Source of the DNA: Candidatus Bipolaricaulota bacterium
GTDB taxonomy: Bacteria; Bipolaricaulota; Bipolaricaulia; Bipolaricaulales; Bipolaricaulaceae
Direction: 5' to 3'
Length of the DNA stretch: 7,106 nucleotides
Assembly: GCA_015661965.1 (NCBI GenBank)
Contig: DQVA01000146.1
Location: forward strand, 1 to 7,106
The translations under genes and the position numbers were made by a program. Shown in pieces: positions 1-5,904 of this stretch (its first letter is position 1; every line of letters starts with the position of its first letter). Under the pieces are notes generated by a model. That model did not search any database and was not told the DNA's origin. It saw nothing but the letters and a program-made list of their open reading frames with translations.

Positions 1-2
1 CG

Positions 3-1127
3 AAAAACTGTGCCACCACCGTAGTCAAGGTGCTACAGGTCGTGGACGAAGGCCTCGCCCGCTTCTTTCCCGACCATGACACGTTGATCGTGGTGTCGGA
101 CGGGTTCTCCACCGACGGCACCCGGGAAGTGGCTGGCGCCACTGCCACCCGACTGGAAAAGCTGGTGCTGGAGCAGCGAGGGGGCCCGGGGAAGGGGGTG
201 GGGGTGCGGACCATCCTGGAGGAAGCCCGGGCCCGGGGGGCCCGAGCGATTGCCCTGGTGGACGGCGATCTCACCAGCATCCAGCCTCAATGGTTGAAGC
301 TCCTGCTCGGGCCCGTCCTCGCCGGGGCGGACCTGGTGGTGCCCCTGTACCTCAGGCATCCCCACGACGGGGTGATCACCAACCACGTGGTCTATCCACT
401 GGTGAACGTGCTGTTCGGCCTGGGGGTGCGGCAGCCCATCGGGGGGGAGTTCGCCCTGTCCGGTTTTCTCGCGGAGAAACTCCTTTCCAGCCCTTTGTTC
501 CCGGAAAAATTCGGGATCGACATCTTCATCACCGTGACCGGGGCGGTGCACGGGGGTAAAGTGGTGGAGGCGGCCCTGGGGGTGAAGGAACACGAGTCCA
601 CCAAACAGTACTCGGACCCGGAAGCTCTGCTGGTCCCTATGTTCCACCAAGTGACCGGCACCCTGTTCTCCCTGATCCATCATTTCCGGGATCACGTGCG
701 CTCGGTGGAGGGGAGCAAGGAAGTGGAGCAGGTGGGGAGCCTGCCCGCGGTGGTGCCGGCGCCGGTGCCGGTGAATGAGGAAATGCTTTTCGCCCGCTTC
801 CGGAAGCTCGTCCGGACACGCATCTCGGGGAGGGACACCTTTTTGGGGAGGGAACTTGCGGCCGGGGTGGAGAGGCTCGCTGGGCTCCCGTTGGAGGAGT
901 TCGGGGTCCCGCTTCCCCTGTGGGTCAAGGGGCTGTACCGGGCACTGCTCGCCCACCGCGACTCCCCCGACGAGGCCCTGAGGGTACTGGAGCCCCTATG
1001 GCAGGGACGCTACCTCTCGTTCGTGCGGGAGACGAGGGACCTCCCGGTGGAAGAGGCGGAGGCCCGCATCCGGGCACAGCTCACCGAGTTCCGCCGCCAA
1101 GCGGACCTAGTGCGGGAGGCCTTATGA
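3..1127 (+). CDS. GT-A glycosyltransferase, mannosylglycerate/glucosyl-3-phosphoglycerate synthase-like (5' partial)
   Basis: This probably transfers a sugar from a nucleotide sugar to a small acceptor in the cytoplasm. The frame is open to the left edge, so the start lies outside the window; the in-frame GTG at 30 falls inside the conserved N-terminal fold and is not the likely start. Counting residues from the codon at 3, the protein shows a SDGFSTDGT nucleotide-binding strand/loop (about 32-40), a GPGKG loop (61-65), the metal-binding DGD (87-89; bases 261-269), QPIGGE (144-149), FGID (170-173) and KEHES, whose His197 is a candidate metal ligand. These match, in order, the DxD, QPLGGE, GID and late His motifs I recall from Rhodothermus mannosylglycerate synthase (GT78); GT81 GpgS is a related alternative. 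A Pro-rich linker (about 246-259) leads to a helical C-terminal domain, as in those enzymes. Donor and acceptor cannot be read from the sequence. The stop overlaps the next start (ATGA), suggesting coupled translation. Confidence 0.8.
   Translation, partial: KNCATTVVKVLQVVDEGLARFFPDHDTLIVVSDGFSTDGTREVAGATATRLEKLVLEQRGGPGKGVGVRTILEEARARGARAIALVDGDLTSIQPQWLKLLLGPVLAGADLVVPLYLRHPHDGVITNHVVYPLVNVLFGLGVRQPIGGEFALSGFLAEKLLSSPLFPEKFGIDIFITVTGAVHGGKVVEAALGVKEHESTKQYSDPEALLVPMFHQVTGTLFSLIHHFRDHVRSVEGSKEVEQVGSLPAVVPAPVPVNEEMLFARFRKLVRTRISGRDTFLGRELAAGVERLAGLPLEEFGVPLPLWVKGLYRALLAHRDSPDEALRVLEPLWQGRYLSFVRETRDLPVEEAEARIRAQLTEFRRQADLVREAL
180..204 (+). other. Potential four-tetrad G-quadruplex tract on the coding strand
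   Basis: Four runs of four or five G (180-184, 188-191, 194-198, 200-204) are separated by loops of three, two and one bases. This satisfies the usual quadruplex pattern on the coding strand, hence also in the mRNA. It encodes the Gly-rich GGPGKGVGV loop of the glycosyltransferase, so coding constraint in a GC-rich genome can explain it by itself. Confidence 0.4.
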
Positions 1128-2026
1128 AGGGGATCATCCTCGCCGGGGGCTATGCCCGCCGCCTGTGGCCCATCACCCTGGACCGTCCCAAACCGCTTCT
1201 TCCCGTGGCTGGAAAGCCCATCCTGGACTACATTATGGATCGCTATCCTCTGCCCGAACCCCCCCTCCTCTCCACCAACAGGAGGTTCGCCGCCGATTTC
1301 GCCGGCTGGGCGAAGGCCCGGGGCCACCGGCTCCGGCTCGTAGTGGAGGAGACCCGTACCGAGGAGGAGAAGCTGGGCTCCATCGGGGCCCTGGCTCACC
1401 TAATCGAGACATTGGGCCTGGACGAGGATCTATTGGTGATCGGGGGGGATAACCTGCTGCTCTTCGACCTCTCCGCCTTCCTGGGGGCATTTCAGGGGGA
1501 CACCTTGGTGGCCCTGTATGACCTGGGTAGCCCGACGGCGGCCCGCCGCCGGTACGGGGTGGCGGTGGTAGAGGGAGACCGGGTGGTGGAGTTCCAGGAG
1601 AAGCCGGACCAGCCAAGCTCGTCCCTCGCCAGTACCGCCTGCTACTTGTTCCCCCGGCGGGTGCTCCCCCTGCTGCGCAGGTTCCTGGGCGAGGCCGACC
1701 AGGGCAAGGACGCCCCCGGGTACTTCCTCTCCTGGCTCCTTTCGCGGGAGACGATCCGGGCCTTCGTGTTCAAGGAAGGGTGGTTCGATATCGGTGGCCG
1801 GGAGGCCTACGTGGCCGCCAACCTCCACTTCACCGGTGGGAAGCCCTGGATCCATCCCGGCGCCCGGGTGGTGGACTCCCGGGTCGAACGGTCGGTGATC
1901 ATCGGGCCCTGCACCATCGAGGGAAGCACCATTTCCGAGTGCGTGGTGGACGAAGGGGTAGAGCTTACGGGGGTGGAGCTTTCCAGAGCCCTGGTGGGCC
2001 GGGGCAGCCGGCTCCGCTGCGACTGA
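1124..2026 (+). CDS. Sugar-1-phosphate nucleotidyltransferase with left-handed beta-helix tail
   Basis: This 300-residue cytoplasmic enzyme should join a hexose-1-phosphate and an NTP into an NDP-sugar plus pyrophosphate. The start at ATG 1124 places the signature GGYARRLWP at residues 8-16 and follows GGGAGG at 1114-1119; longer in-frame extensions upstream only translate the previous gene out of frame. Also visible are RPKPLLPVAGKP (21-32) with the substrate Lys23, GGDN (107-110) with metal ligand Asp109, a FQEKP loop (157-161) and GWFDIG (219-224) with a second candidate metal ligand Asp222. Residues from about 241 onward are hexapeptide-like turns (IHPGARV, VIIGPCTI, CVVDEGVEL), giving a short beta-helix as in glucose-1-phosphate or mannose-1-phosphate nucleotidyltransferases. 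Base and sugar specificity cannot be assigned. The four-base overlap with the glycosyltransferase suggests that this gene supplies its donor sugar. Confidence 0.88.
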   Translation: MKGIILAGGYARRLWPITLDRPKPLLPVAGKPILDYIMDRYPLPEPPLLSTNRRFAADFAGWAKARGHRLRLVVEETRTEEEKLGSIGALAHLIETLGLDEDLLVIGGDNLLLFDLSAFLGAFQGDTLVALYDLGSPTAARRRYGVAVVEGDRVVEFQEKPDQPSSSLASTACYLFPRRVLPLLRRFLGEADQGKDAPGYFLSWLLSRETIRAFVFKEGWFDIGGREAYVAANLHFTGGKPWIHPGARVVDSRVERSVIIGPCTIEGSTISECVVDEGVELTGVELSRALVGRGSRLRCD

Positions 2027-2055
2027 TTGACATCCCCTCCCCCGGGCTGGAGAAT
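2027..2055 (+). promoter_or_regulatory. Candidate sigma-70 promoter in the 57-base gap
   Basis: A perfect TTGACA (2027-2032) begins immediately after the stop codon of the nucleotidyltransferase gene. It is followed by a 17-base spacer and GAGAAT (2050-2055), which matches 4 of 6 bases of the -10 consensus, including the important second A and last T. Transcription would start near 2062, leaving a leader of about 22 bases that carries GAGGTG at 2072-2077 six bases before the GTG start at 2084. This is the longest gap in the window, the natural place for an internal promoter driving the SurA-like/galT/fba/pfk/ctp genes. No terminator hairpin is visible here, so read-through from upstream is also likely. 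Confidence 0.5.
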
Positions 2056-2083
2056 GCCCTATTCCACAACCGAGGTGGTTTAA

Positions 2084-2791
2084 GTGCGAAAGGTGTGGTT
2101 AGTGCTTGTGGCCTTGGGACTGGGCCTGGCGGCCTTGGCCCAGGAACCAGTGGCCATCGTCAACGGGGAGGAGATCTCCCGCGCCGAGCTGGATCGGGCC
2201 ACGGGGCTCAATTCGATCCTCCTCACCCTCTACCAGCAGTTCCCCCGGTTCGCCCAGACCCTGCTCACCACTGAAGAGGGCAAAGCCTTGATCCAACGCT
2301 ACCAGCGGGACATCCTGGAGCAGCTTGTCCTGAGGAAGTTGGAACTGCAGGAGGCCGCGGTCCGCGGCATAGAGCCGGACGCTACCCAAGTGGAAGCCAA
2401 GGTAGAAGAGGTGCTGGCCAGGATCCTGCAGCAGAACGCCCTGTCCCTGGAAGATCTATCCCGGCTCCTGAGCCAGCAGGGCCGGACCCTGGAGGATTTT
2501 CGGGCCCAGATCGCCGAGCAAGCCCGTGAGCAACTGACGATCGAACTCCTGCGCAACCAAGTCACCGGCGAAGCCGCGGTGACCGAGGAGGAGATCCAGA
2601 CCTACTACCAGGAGCATCAGGATCAGTTCCAGGATGAATCCGGAGCCGTGAAACCCCTGGAGGAGGTCCACGACGACATCGCCGCCCTGCTCCTAGATCA
2701 GGTGCGGTCCCAGATCTGGGGCGCCTGGCTCGAGGAGCTGCGGGCCCGGGCGGATGTCCAGATCCTCCTGGGGGCCGGGACGGCCGGATAG
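2084..2791 (+). CDS. Exported SurA N-terminal-domain-like protein lacking a PPIase domain
   Basis: This 235-residue protein probably acts outside the cytoplasmic membrane as a chaperone-like factor. Residues 1-19 form a signal peptide: MRK, a Leu/Val/Ala core and an ALA cleavage site before Gln20. There is no lipobox Cys. The mature protein opens with PVAIVNGEEISRAELD (22-37), the entry typical of SurA, PrsA and trigger-factor-like SurA_N domains, followed by long Gln/Glu-rich helices to about 185, including the usual TEEEIQTYYQEHQDQF segment (167-182). In full-length SurA/PrsA relatives a parvulin domain of roughly 90 residues follows that segment. Here the chain goes directly into the closing helix (EEVHDDIAALLLDQV, then WLEELRARADVQI), so no isomerase domain is present. 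The GTG start is supported by GAGGTG at 2072-2077. It is the first gene after the candidate promoter and lies nine bases before galT. Confidence 0.78.
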   Translation: MRKVWLVLVALGLGLAALAQEPVAIVNGEEISRAELDRATGLNSILLTLYQQFPRFAQTLLTTEEGKALIQRYQRDILEQLVLRKLELQEAAVRGIEPDATQVEAKVEEVLARILQQNALSLEDLSRLLSQQGRTLEDFRAQIAEQAREQLTIELLRNQVTGEAAVTEEEIQTYYQEHQDQFQDESGAVKPLEEVHDDIAALLLDQVRSQIWGAWLEELRARADVQILLGAGTAG

Positions 2792-2800
2792 GGGGCAGCG

Positions 2801-3790
2801 GTGCCGGAGCTACGATGGGGGCCGTTGCGCAGGCGGTGGGTGATCGTGGCCCCGGAGCGGGGCAAGCGCCCCTCCGATTTCCGGGCCCAATCCCCGTCCC
2901 CTACCGCAGCGGATGAATGCCCGTTCTGCCCAGGCAATGAACACCTAACCCCGCCCGAGATCGCCCGCACCCCCGGCCCCGCCGGCTGGGCGGTGCGGGT
3001 GGTGCCCAACAAGTTCCCCGCCCTGGCCGACTATCCGGAGCTGGAACTGGGGAAGAAGGGGCCCTTCCGGAGGGCGACCGGTCTGGGGGCACACGAGGTG
3101 ATCATCGACTCCCCGGATCACTCCCGAGACCTGGATCGGCTCCCCCTGGAGCAGGTGGAGCGAGTGGTGGACATGTACATCGCCCGCCTTGGGGCCCTCC
3201 GTTCCGCCGGGCGGTTCCAGTACGTGCAGCTATTCAAGAACCACGGCAAGGGGGGCGGGGCCTCTTTGGCCCACCCCCACACCCAGATCATCGCTACCCC
3301 GGTCCTTCCCCCGGAGGCGCAGGGACGCCTTTCCGCCGCCCGGCGCCACTTCGCTGCCCACGGCCGCTGTCTCATCTGCCAGCTTGTGGAAGAGGAGCTC
3401 GCCGCCGGGGAAAGGGTGGTGGAGGAAGGCGGCCATTTCCTGATCCTATCACCCTACGATGCCCGCTTCCCGTTCGAGCTCTTGGTGCTGCCCCGGGCCC
3501 ACTCCCATCGGTTCGTGGAGCTCTCCGGGGAGGGGCGCACCTCCTTCGCCCGGGCGCTGCAAGGGGCGCTTTCCCGCCTGAGTTCCCTGCTGGGGGACGT
3601 GCCCTACAACTTCGTCCTCCACACCGCCCCGTGCGGAGGGGATTGGCCTGGGATCGAAGACTGGTACCATTGGCATCTGGAGATTATTCCCCGCCTCACC
3701 CAGCTGGCGGGGTTCGAGTGGGGGACGGGGATGTTCATCAACCCCATGTCCCCGGAAGCCGCGGCCGAGCACCTGCGCACGGCCGTTTAG
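2801..3790 (+). CDS. galT: GalT-family hexose-1-phosphate nucleotidylyltransferase
   Basis: A 329-residue member of the GalT branch of the HIT superfamily, which exchanges a nucleotide monophosphate between a nucleotide sugar and a hexose-1-phosphate through a His-bound intermediate. The N-terminus (ELRWGPLRRRWVIVAPER, 3-20) is typical. CPFCPGNE (40-47) gives the zinc Cys pair Cys40/Cys43; His107 in SPDHS and His158 should complete the site. HPHTQ (158-162) is the catalytic motif, with His160 the expected nucleophile. YHWHLEIIP (289-297) and the GTGMFIN..PE end are also family features. A second pair, CLIC (190-193), may be an additional metal knuckle or structural element. Length is close to the usual 330-350. 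The GTG start lies five bases after AGGGGG, a weak binding site. UDP-galactose metabolism is the default reading, but UTP-hexose-1-phosphate or ADP-sugar phosphorylase activity is also possible, as no galK or galE is in view. Confidence 0.88.
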   Translation: MPELRWGPLRRRWVIVAPERGKRPSDFRAQSPSPTAADECPFCPGNEHLTPPEIARTPGPAGWAVRVVPNKFPALADYPELELGKKGPFRRATGLGAHEVIIDSPDHSRDLDRLPLEQVERVVDMYIARLGALRSAGRFQYVQLFKNHGKGGGASLAHPHTQIIATPVLPPEAQGRLSAARRHFAAHGRCLICQLVEEELAAGERVVEEGGHFLILSPYDARFPFELLVLPRAHSHRFVELSGEGRTSFARALQGALSRLSSLLGDVPYNFVLHTAPCGGDWPGIEDWYHWHLEIIPRLTQLAGFEWGTGMFINPMSPEAAAEHLRTAV

Positions 3791-3796
3791 GAGGTG
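3790..3796 (+). promoter_or_regulatory. Ribosome binding site that sets the aldolase start
   Basis: GGAGGTG overlaps the last base of the galT stop codon and sits three bases before ATG 3800. The in-frame GTG at 3794 lies inside this Shine-Dalgarno sequence and would have no binding site of its own, so ATG 3800 is preferred as the start of the aldolase. The overlap of stop codon and binding site suggests that ribosomes finishing galT re-initiate on the aldolase. Confidence 0.8.
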
Positions 3797-3799
3797 AAT

Positions 3800-4795
3800 A
3801 TGCCGTACCTGGGAGGGGAGGAGCTAAAGCGGGTGTACCAGCGGGCCCAGGAAGAGGGGTTCGCCCTGGTAGCCAACAACTTCGCCGAGCCAAACGTGCT
3901 CATCGGCCTTCTTGCCGCCTATTCCGAGGCGAAAAGCGACCTGCTTTTACAGATCTCCCTGGGAGCGGCTAAGTTCGCGGGAGGGGGAGAGCCCCTGCCG
4001 GGCTTGCGGGCGCTGGTGGGCTACGTACGCGCCCTGGCCGCCGAGGCCGAGATCGGGGTGTTCGTCAACCTCGACCACATCACCCCGGACCACATCGATG
4101 ATTTCATCGTGCCCGCCCTGAAGGAGGGCCTGTGCTCGTCAGTGATGATCGACGCCTCGGCCCTGCCCTTCGAGGACAATGTGGCCGCCACCAAGAGGGT
4201 GGTGGAGCTGGCGCAGCCCTACGGGGTGCTGGTGGAGGGGGAGCTGGGGAAGATCAAAGGGGTGGAAGACGAGATCGCCTCCGACGAGGCGTTCTACACC
4301 GACCCGGAGGAGGCGACAGAGTTCGCGGCCAGAACCGGAGCGGATCTTCTGGCGGTCTCTGTGGGTACCCAGCACGGGGTATCCAAAGGTCGCGAGCTCA
4401 CGTTGCGGGTGGACCTGGCTCGGGAGATAGCCGCACGCTTGCGGGAGGCGGGACATCCCGTGCCGCTGGTGCTGCATGGGGCTTCGGGCCTATCCGAGGA
4501 GCAGGTGCGGGCCCTGGTGGCGGCCGGGATCCGCAAGGTGAACAAGGACACCACTTACCAGTACGTGTACGCGCAGACCGCTTGCACGTTCTACCTCGAG
4601 AACCGGGCGGCCATCCTACCGCCTGAGGGGACTGGCTTCGATCCCATCACCTTCGAGTCCGGGGCCGGCTGGTCCCCGGACAAGAAGCTGTTCGACCCGC
4701 GGGTGGTGGGGAGGAAAGTGCAGGGGGCGATAGCCCAGGTGGCAAGGGAGATGTTGCGGCAAGTAGGCTCAGAAGGGAGGTCTATTTATGCCTGA
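3800..4795 (+). CDS. fba: Class II (zinc) fructose-bisphosphate aldolase
   Basis: This 331-residue cytoplasmic enzyme should cleave fructose-1,6-bisphosphate to dihydroxyacetone phosphate and glyceraldehyde-3-phosphate, or run in reverse. Numbering from ATG 3800, the zinc and catalytic residues of class II aldolases are in order: NLDHI with Asp92 and His93; VEGELG with Glu147/Glu149; GTQHG with His192; LHGASG (225-230) with His226 and the phosphate-binding Gly/Ser. The substrate loop usually written NxDTD reads NKDTT (248-252), so Asn248 and Asp250 are kept and the last Asp is Thr. The end, KKLFDPRVVGRK, matches the KK-FDPRVW region of the longer FbaA-type enzymes. A tagatose-bisphosphate aldolase is the main alternative, but the phosphofructokinase next door favours fructose-bisphosphate. 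It overlaps that gene by eight bases. Confidence 0.9.
   Translation: MPYLGGEELKRVYQRAQEEGFALVANNFAEPNVLIGLLAAYSEAKSDLLLQISLGAAKFAGGGEPLPGLRALVGYVRALAAEAEIGVFVNLDHITPDHIDDFIVPALKEGLCSSVMIDASALPFEDNVAATKRVVELAQPYGVLVEGELGKIKGVEDEIASDEAFYTDPEEATEFAARTGADLLAVSVGTQHGVSKGRELTLRVDLAREIAARLREAGHPVPLVLHGASGLSEEQVRALVAAGIRKVNKDTTYQYVYAQTACTFYLENRAAILPPEGTGFDPITFESGAGWSPDKKLFDPRVVGRKVQGAIAQVAREMLRQVGSEGRSIYA
4774..4780 (+). promoter_or_regulatory. Ribosome binding site of the phosphofructokinase gene inside the aldolase 3' end
   Basis: AGGGAGG lies seven bases before ATG 4788, within the last codons of the aldolase gene. It supports ATG 4788 over the nearby GTG at 4797 and an eight-base overlap of the two genes, a layout that usually means translational coupling and matched amounts of the two glycolytic enzymes. 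Confidence 0.75.
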
Positions 4796-5891
4796 GGTGA
4801 GGAGGATCGGCGTGCTTACGGGTGGCGGCGACTCCCCGGGGATCAACGCGGCCCTGCGGGCCATCGTCAGGCGGGCCTACGCTGTCGGGGTGGAGGTGAT
4901 TGGGTTCCGGGACGGCTGGCAGGGACCGATCGAAGGGGATGACAGGCACGTTTGCCCTCTATCCCTCGAGGACGTGTCCGGGATCCTTTACACCGGCGGG
5001 ACCATCCTGGGCACCTCCCGCACCAACCCGTTTGAGAAGAAAGAACGGGATGGGGAGACGGTGTGGGAGCCCACCGAGAAGGTGGAGGCGATAAAGGCTA
5101 ACCTGAAGAAGCACAAGATCGATGCCCTGATTGCCATCGGCGGCGATGACACCCTGGGGGTGGCACATCGTCTGGGGGAACACGGTGTACGCACGGTGGG
5201 CATCCCCCAGACCATCGACAACGACATCGGCGGCACGGACTACGCCATCGGCTTCCACTCCGCCCTGGCCACGGTGACCGACGCCCTGGACAAGCTCCAC
5301 ACCACCGCCCACGCCCATCACCGGGTGCTGATCGTGGAAGTGATGGGGCGAGACTCCGGCTGGATAGCTGTTTATGGGGGGCTGGCCGGCGGGGCGGATG
5401 TGATCATCGTCCCCGAGGGCCCGCCGGAGGGCTCGTTCTCGGTGGACGAGGTGGAACAGGTGATCCGGCGCCGCCTTGAGCAGAACAAGAGGTTTTCCAT
5501 CGTGGTGGTGGCCGAAGGGGCCCGTCCCCGGGAGCTGGGGGGGAAGCAGGTGGCGAGCGGGGAGGTGGACGCCTTCGGACACGTGCAGCTGGGCGGGGTG
5601 AGCTACTGGCTGGCCGAGGAACTGAGAAAGAGGAAGCTGCCCCTCACCCCACGGGTGACCGTGCTCGCCTACCTGCAGCGGGGCGGAATTGCCACCCCAT
5701 TCGACCGCCTGTTGGCCACCCGGTTTGGGGTGAAGGCGGTGGAGTTCGCCCTGGAGGGTGTCTACGACGTGCTCACCGGCCTGCGGGGGACCGCGGTGGA
5801 GGCGGTGCCCCTGGCCCAGGCACTGGCGGAGTGCCCCAAGCCGGTGGACCCGGAGCTTTTGCGGGTGGTCAAGGTCATCGGCGGCAGCTAG
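4788..5891 (+). CDS. pfkA: Group III 6-phosphofructokinase, probably pyrophosphate-dependent
   Basis: This 367-residue cytoplasmic enzyme phosphorylates fructose-6-phosphate to fructose-1,6-bisphosphate and, if pyrophosphate-dependent, can work in both directions. LTGGGDSPGIN (10-20) is the phosphoryl-donor loop. IGGDDTLG (117-124) carries Asp120-Asp121; a second Asp here, where ATP enzymes such as E. coli PfkA have Gly104, marks the pyrophosphate type. IPQTIDNDIGG (139-149) contains the catalytic Asp144. MGRDSGW (186-192), PEGPPEG (209-215) and YLQRGG (295-300) are fructose-6-phosphate-binding elements. The oddity is Gln141 before TIDND: pyrophosphate enzymes normally have Lys and ATP enzymes Gly, so the donor cannot be called with certainty. 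The length and the insert around residues 80-100 fit group III rather than the ~320-residue ATP enzymes. It overlaps the aldolase gene, whose substrate it makes. Confidence 0.88.
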   Translation: MPEVRRIGVLTGGGDSPGINAALRAIVRRAYAVGVEVIGFRDGWQGPIEGDDRHVCPLSLEDVSGILYTGGTILGTSRTNPFEKKERDGETVWEPTEKVEAIKANLKKHKIDALIAIGGDDTLGVAHRLGEHGVRTVGIPQTIDNDIGGTDYAIGFHSALATVTDALDKLHTTAHAHHRVLIVEVMGRDSGWIAVYGGLAGGADVIIVPEGPPEGSFSVDEVEQVIRRRLEQNKRFSIVVVAEGARPRELGGKQVASGEVDAFGHVQLGGVSYWLAEELRKRKLPLTPRVTVLAYLQRGGIATPFDRLLATRFGVKAVEFALEGVYDVLTGLRGTAVEAVPLAQALAECPKPVDPELLRVVKVIGGS

Positions 5892-5904
5892 GGAGGTGTT
5901 TTAG

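Noticed and set aside
30..32. GTG 30 as the true start of the first gene
   Set aside because: The frame is open to the window edge, and the residues before it (ending TTVVKV) look like the N-terminal helix of the glycosyltransferase fold, so the gene is truncated by the window.
33..956. Open frame of 307 codons on the minus strand, antisense to the glycosyltransferase
   Set aside because: The plus strand encodes a protein with ordered glycosyltransferase motifs. The antisense product is Pro/His/Gly-rich with no recognisable fold, as expected for a shadow frame in GC-rich DNA.
920..1123. N-terminal extension of the nucleotidyltransferase to an upstream in-frame start
   Set aside because: The extra residues are a Gly/Pro/Arg-rich out-of-frame reading of the glycosyltransferase. 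The family begins a few residues before the GG-x-A-x-R-L motif, which fits ATG 1124.
2033..2060. Possible terminator around the CCCGGG in the 57-base gap
   Set aside because: There is no stem longer than the six-base palindrome and no T-run, so it does not look like an intrinsic terminator.
3794..3799. GTG 3794 as the aldolase start
   Set aside because: This GTG is part of the GGAGGTG ribosome binding site; ATG 3800 has the right spacing.
4959..5582. Open frame of 207 codons on the minus strand within the phosphofructokinase gene
   Set aside because: It lies wholly inside a well-supported enzyme gene, has no ribosome binding site that stands out and gives a low-complexity His/Gly/Val-rich product.
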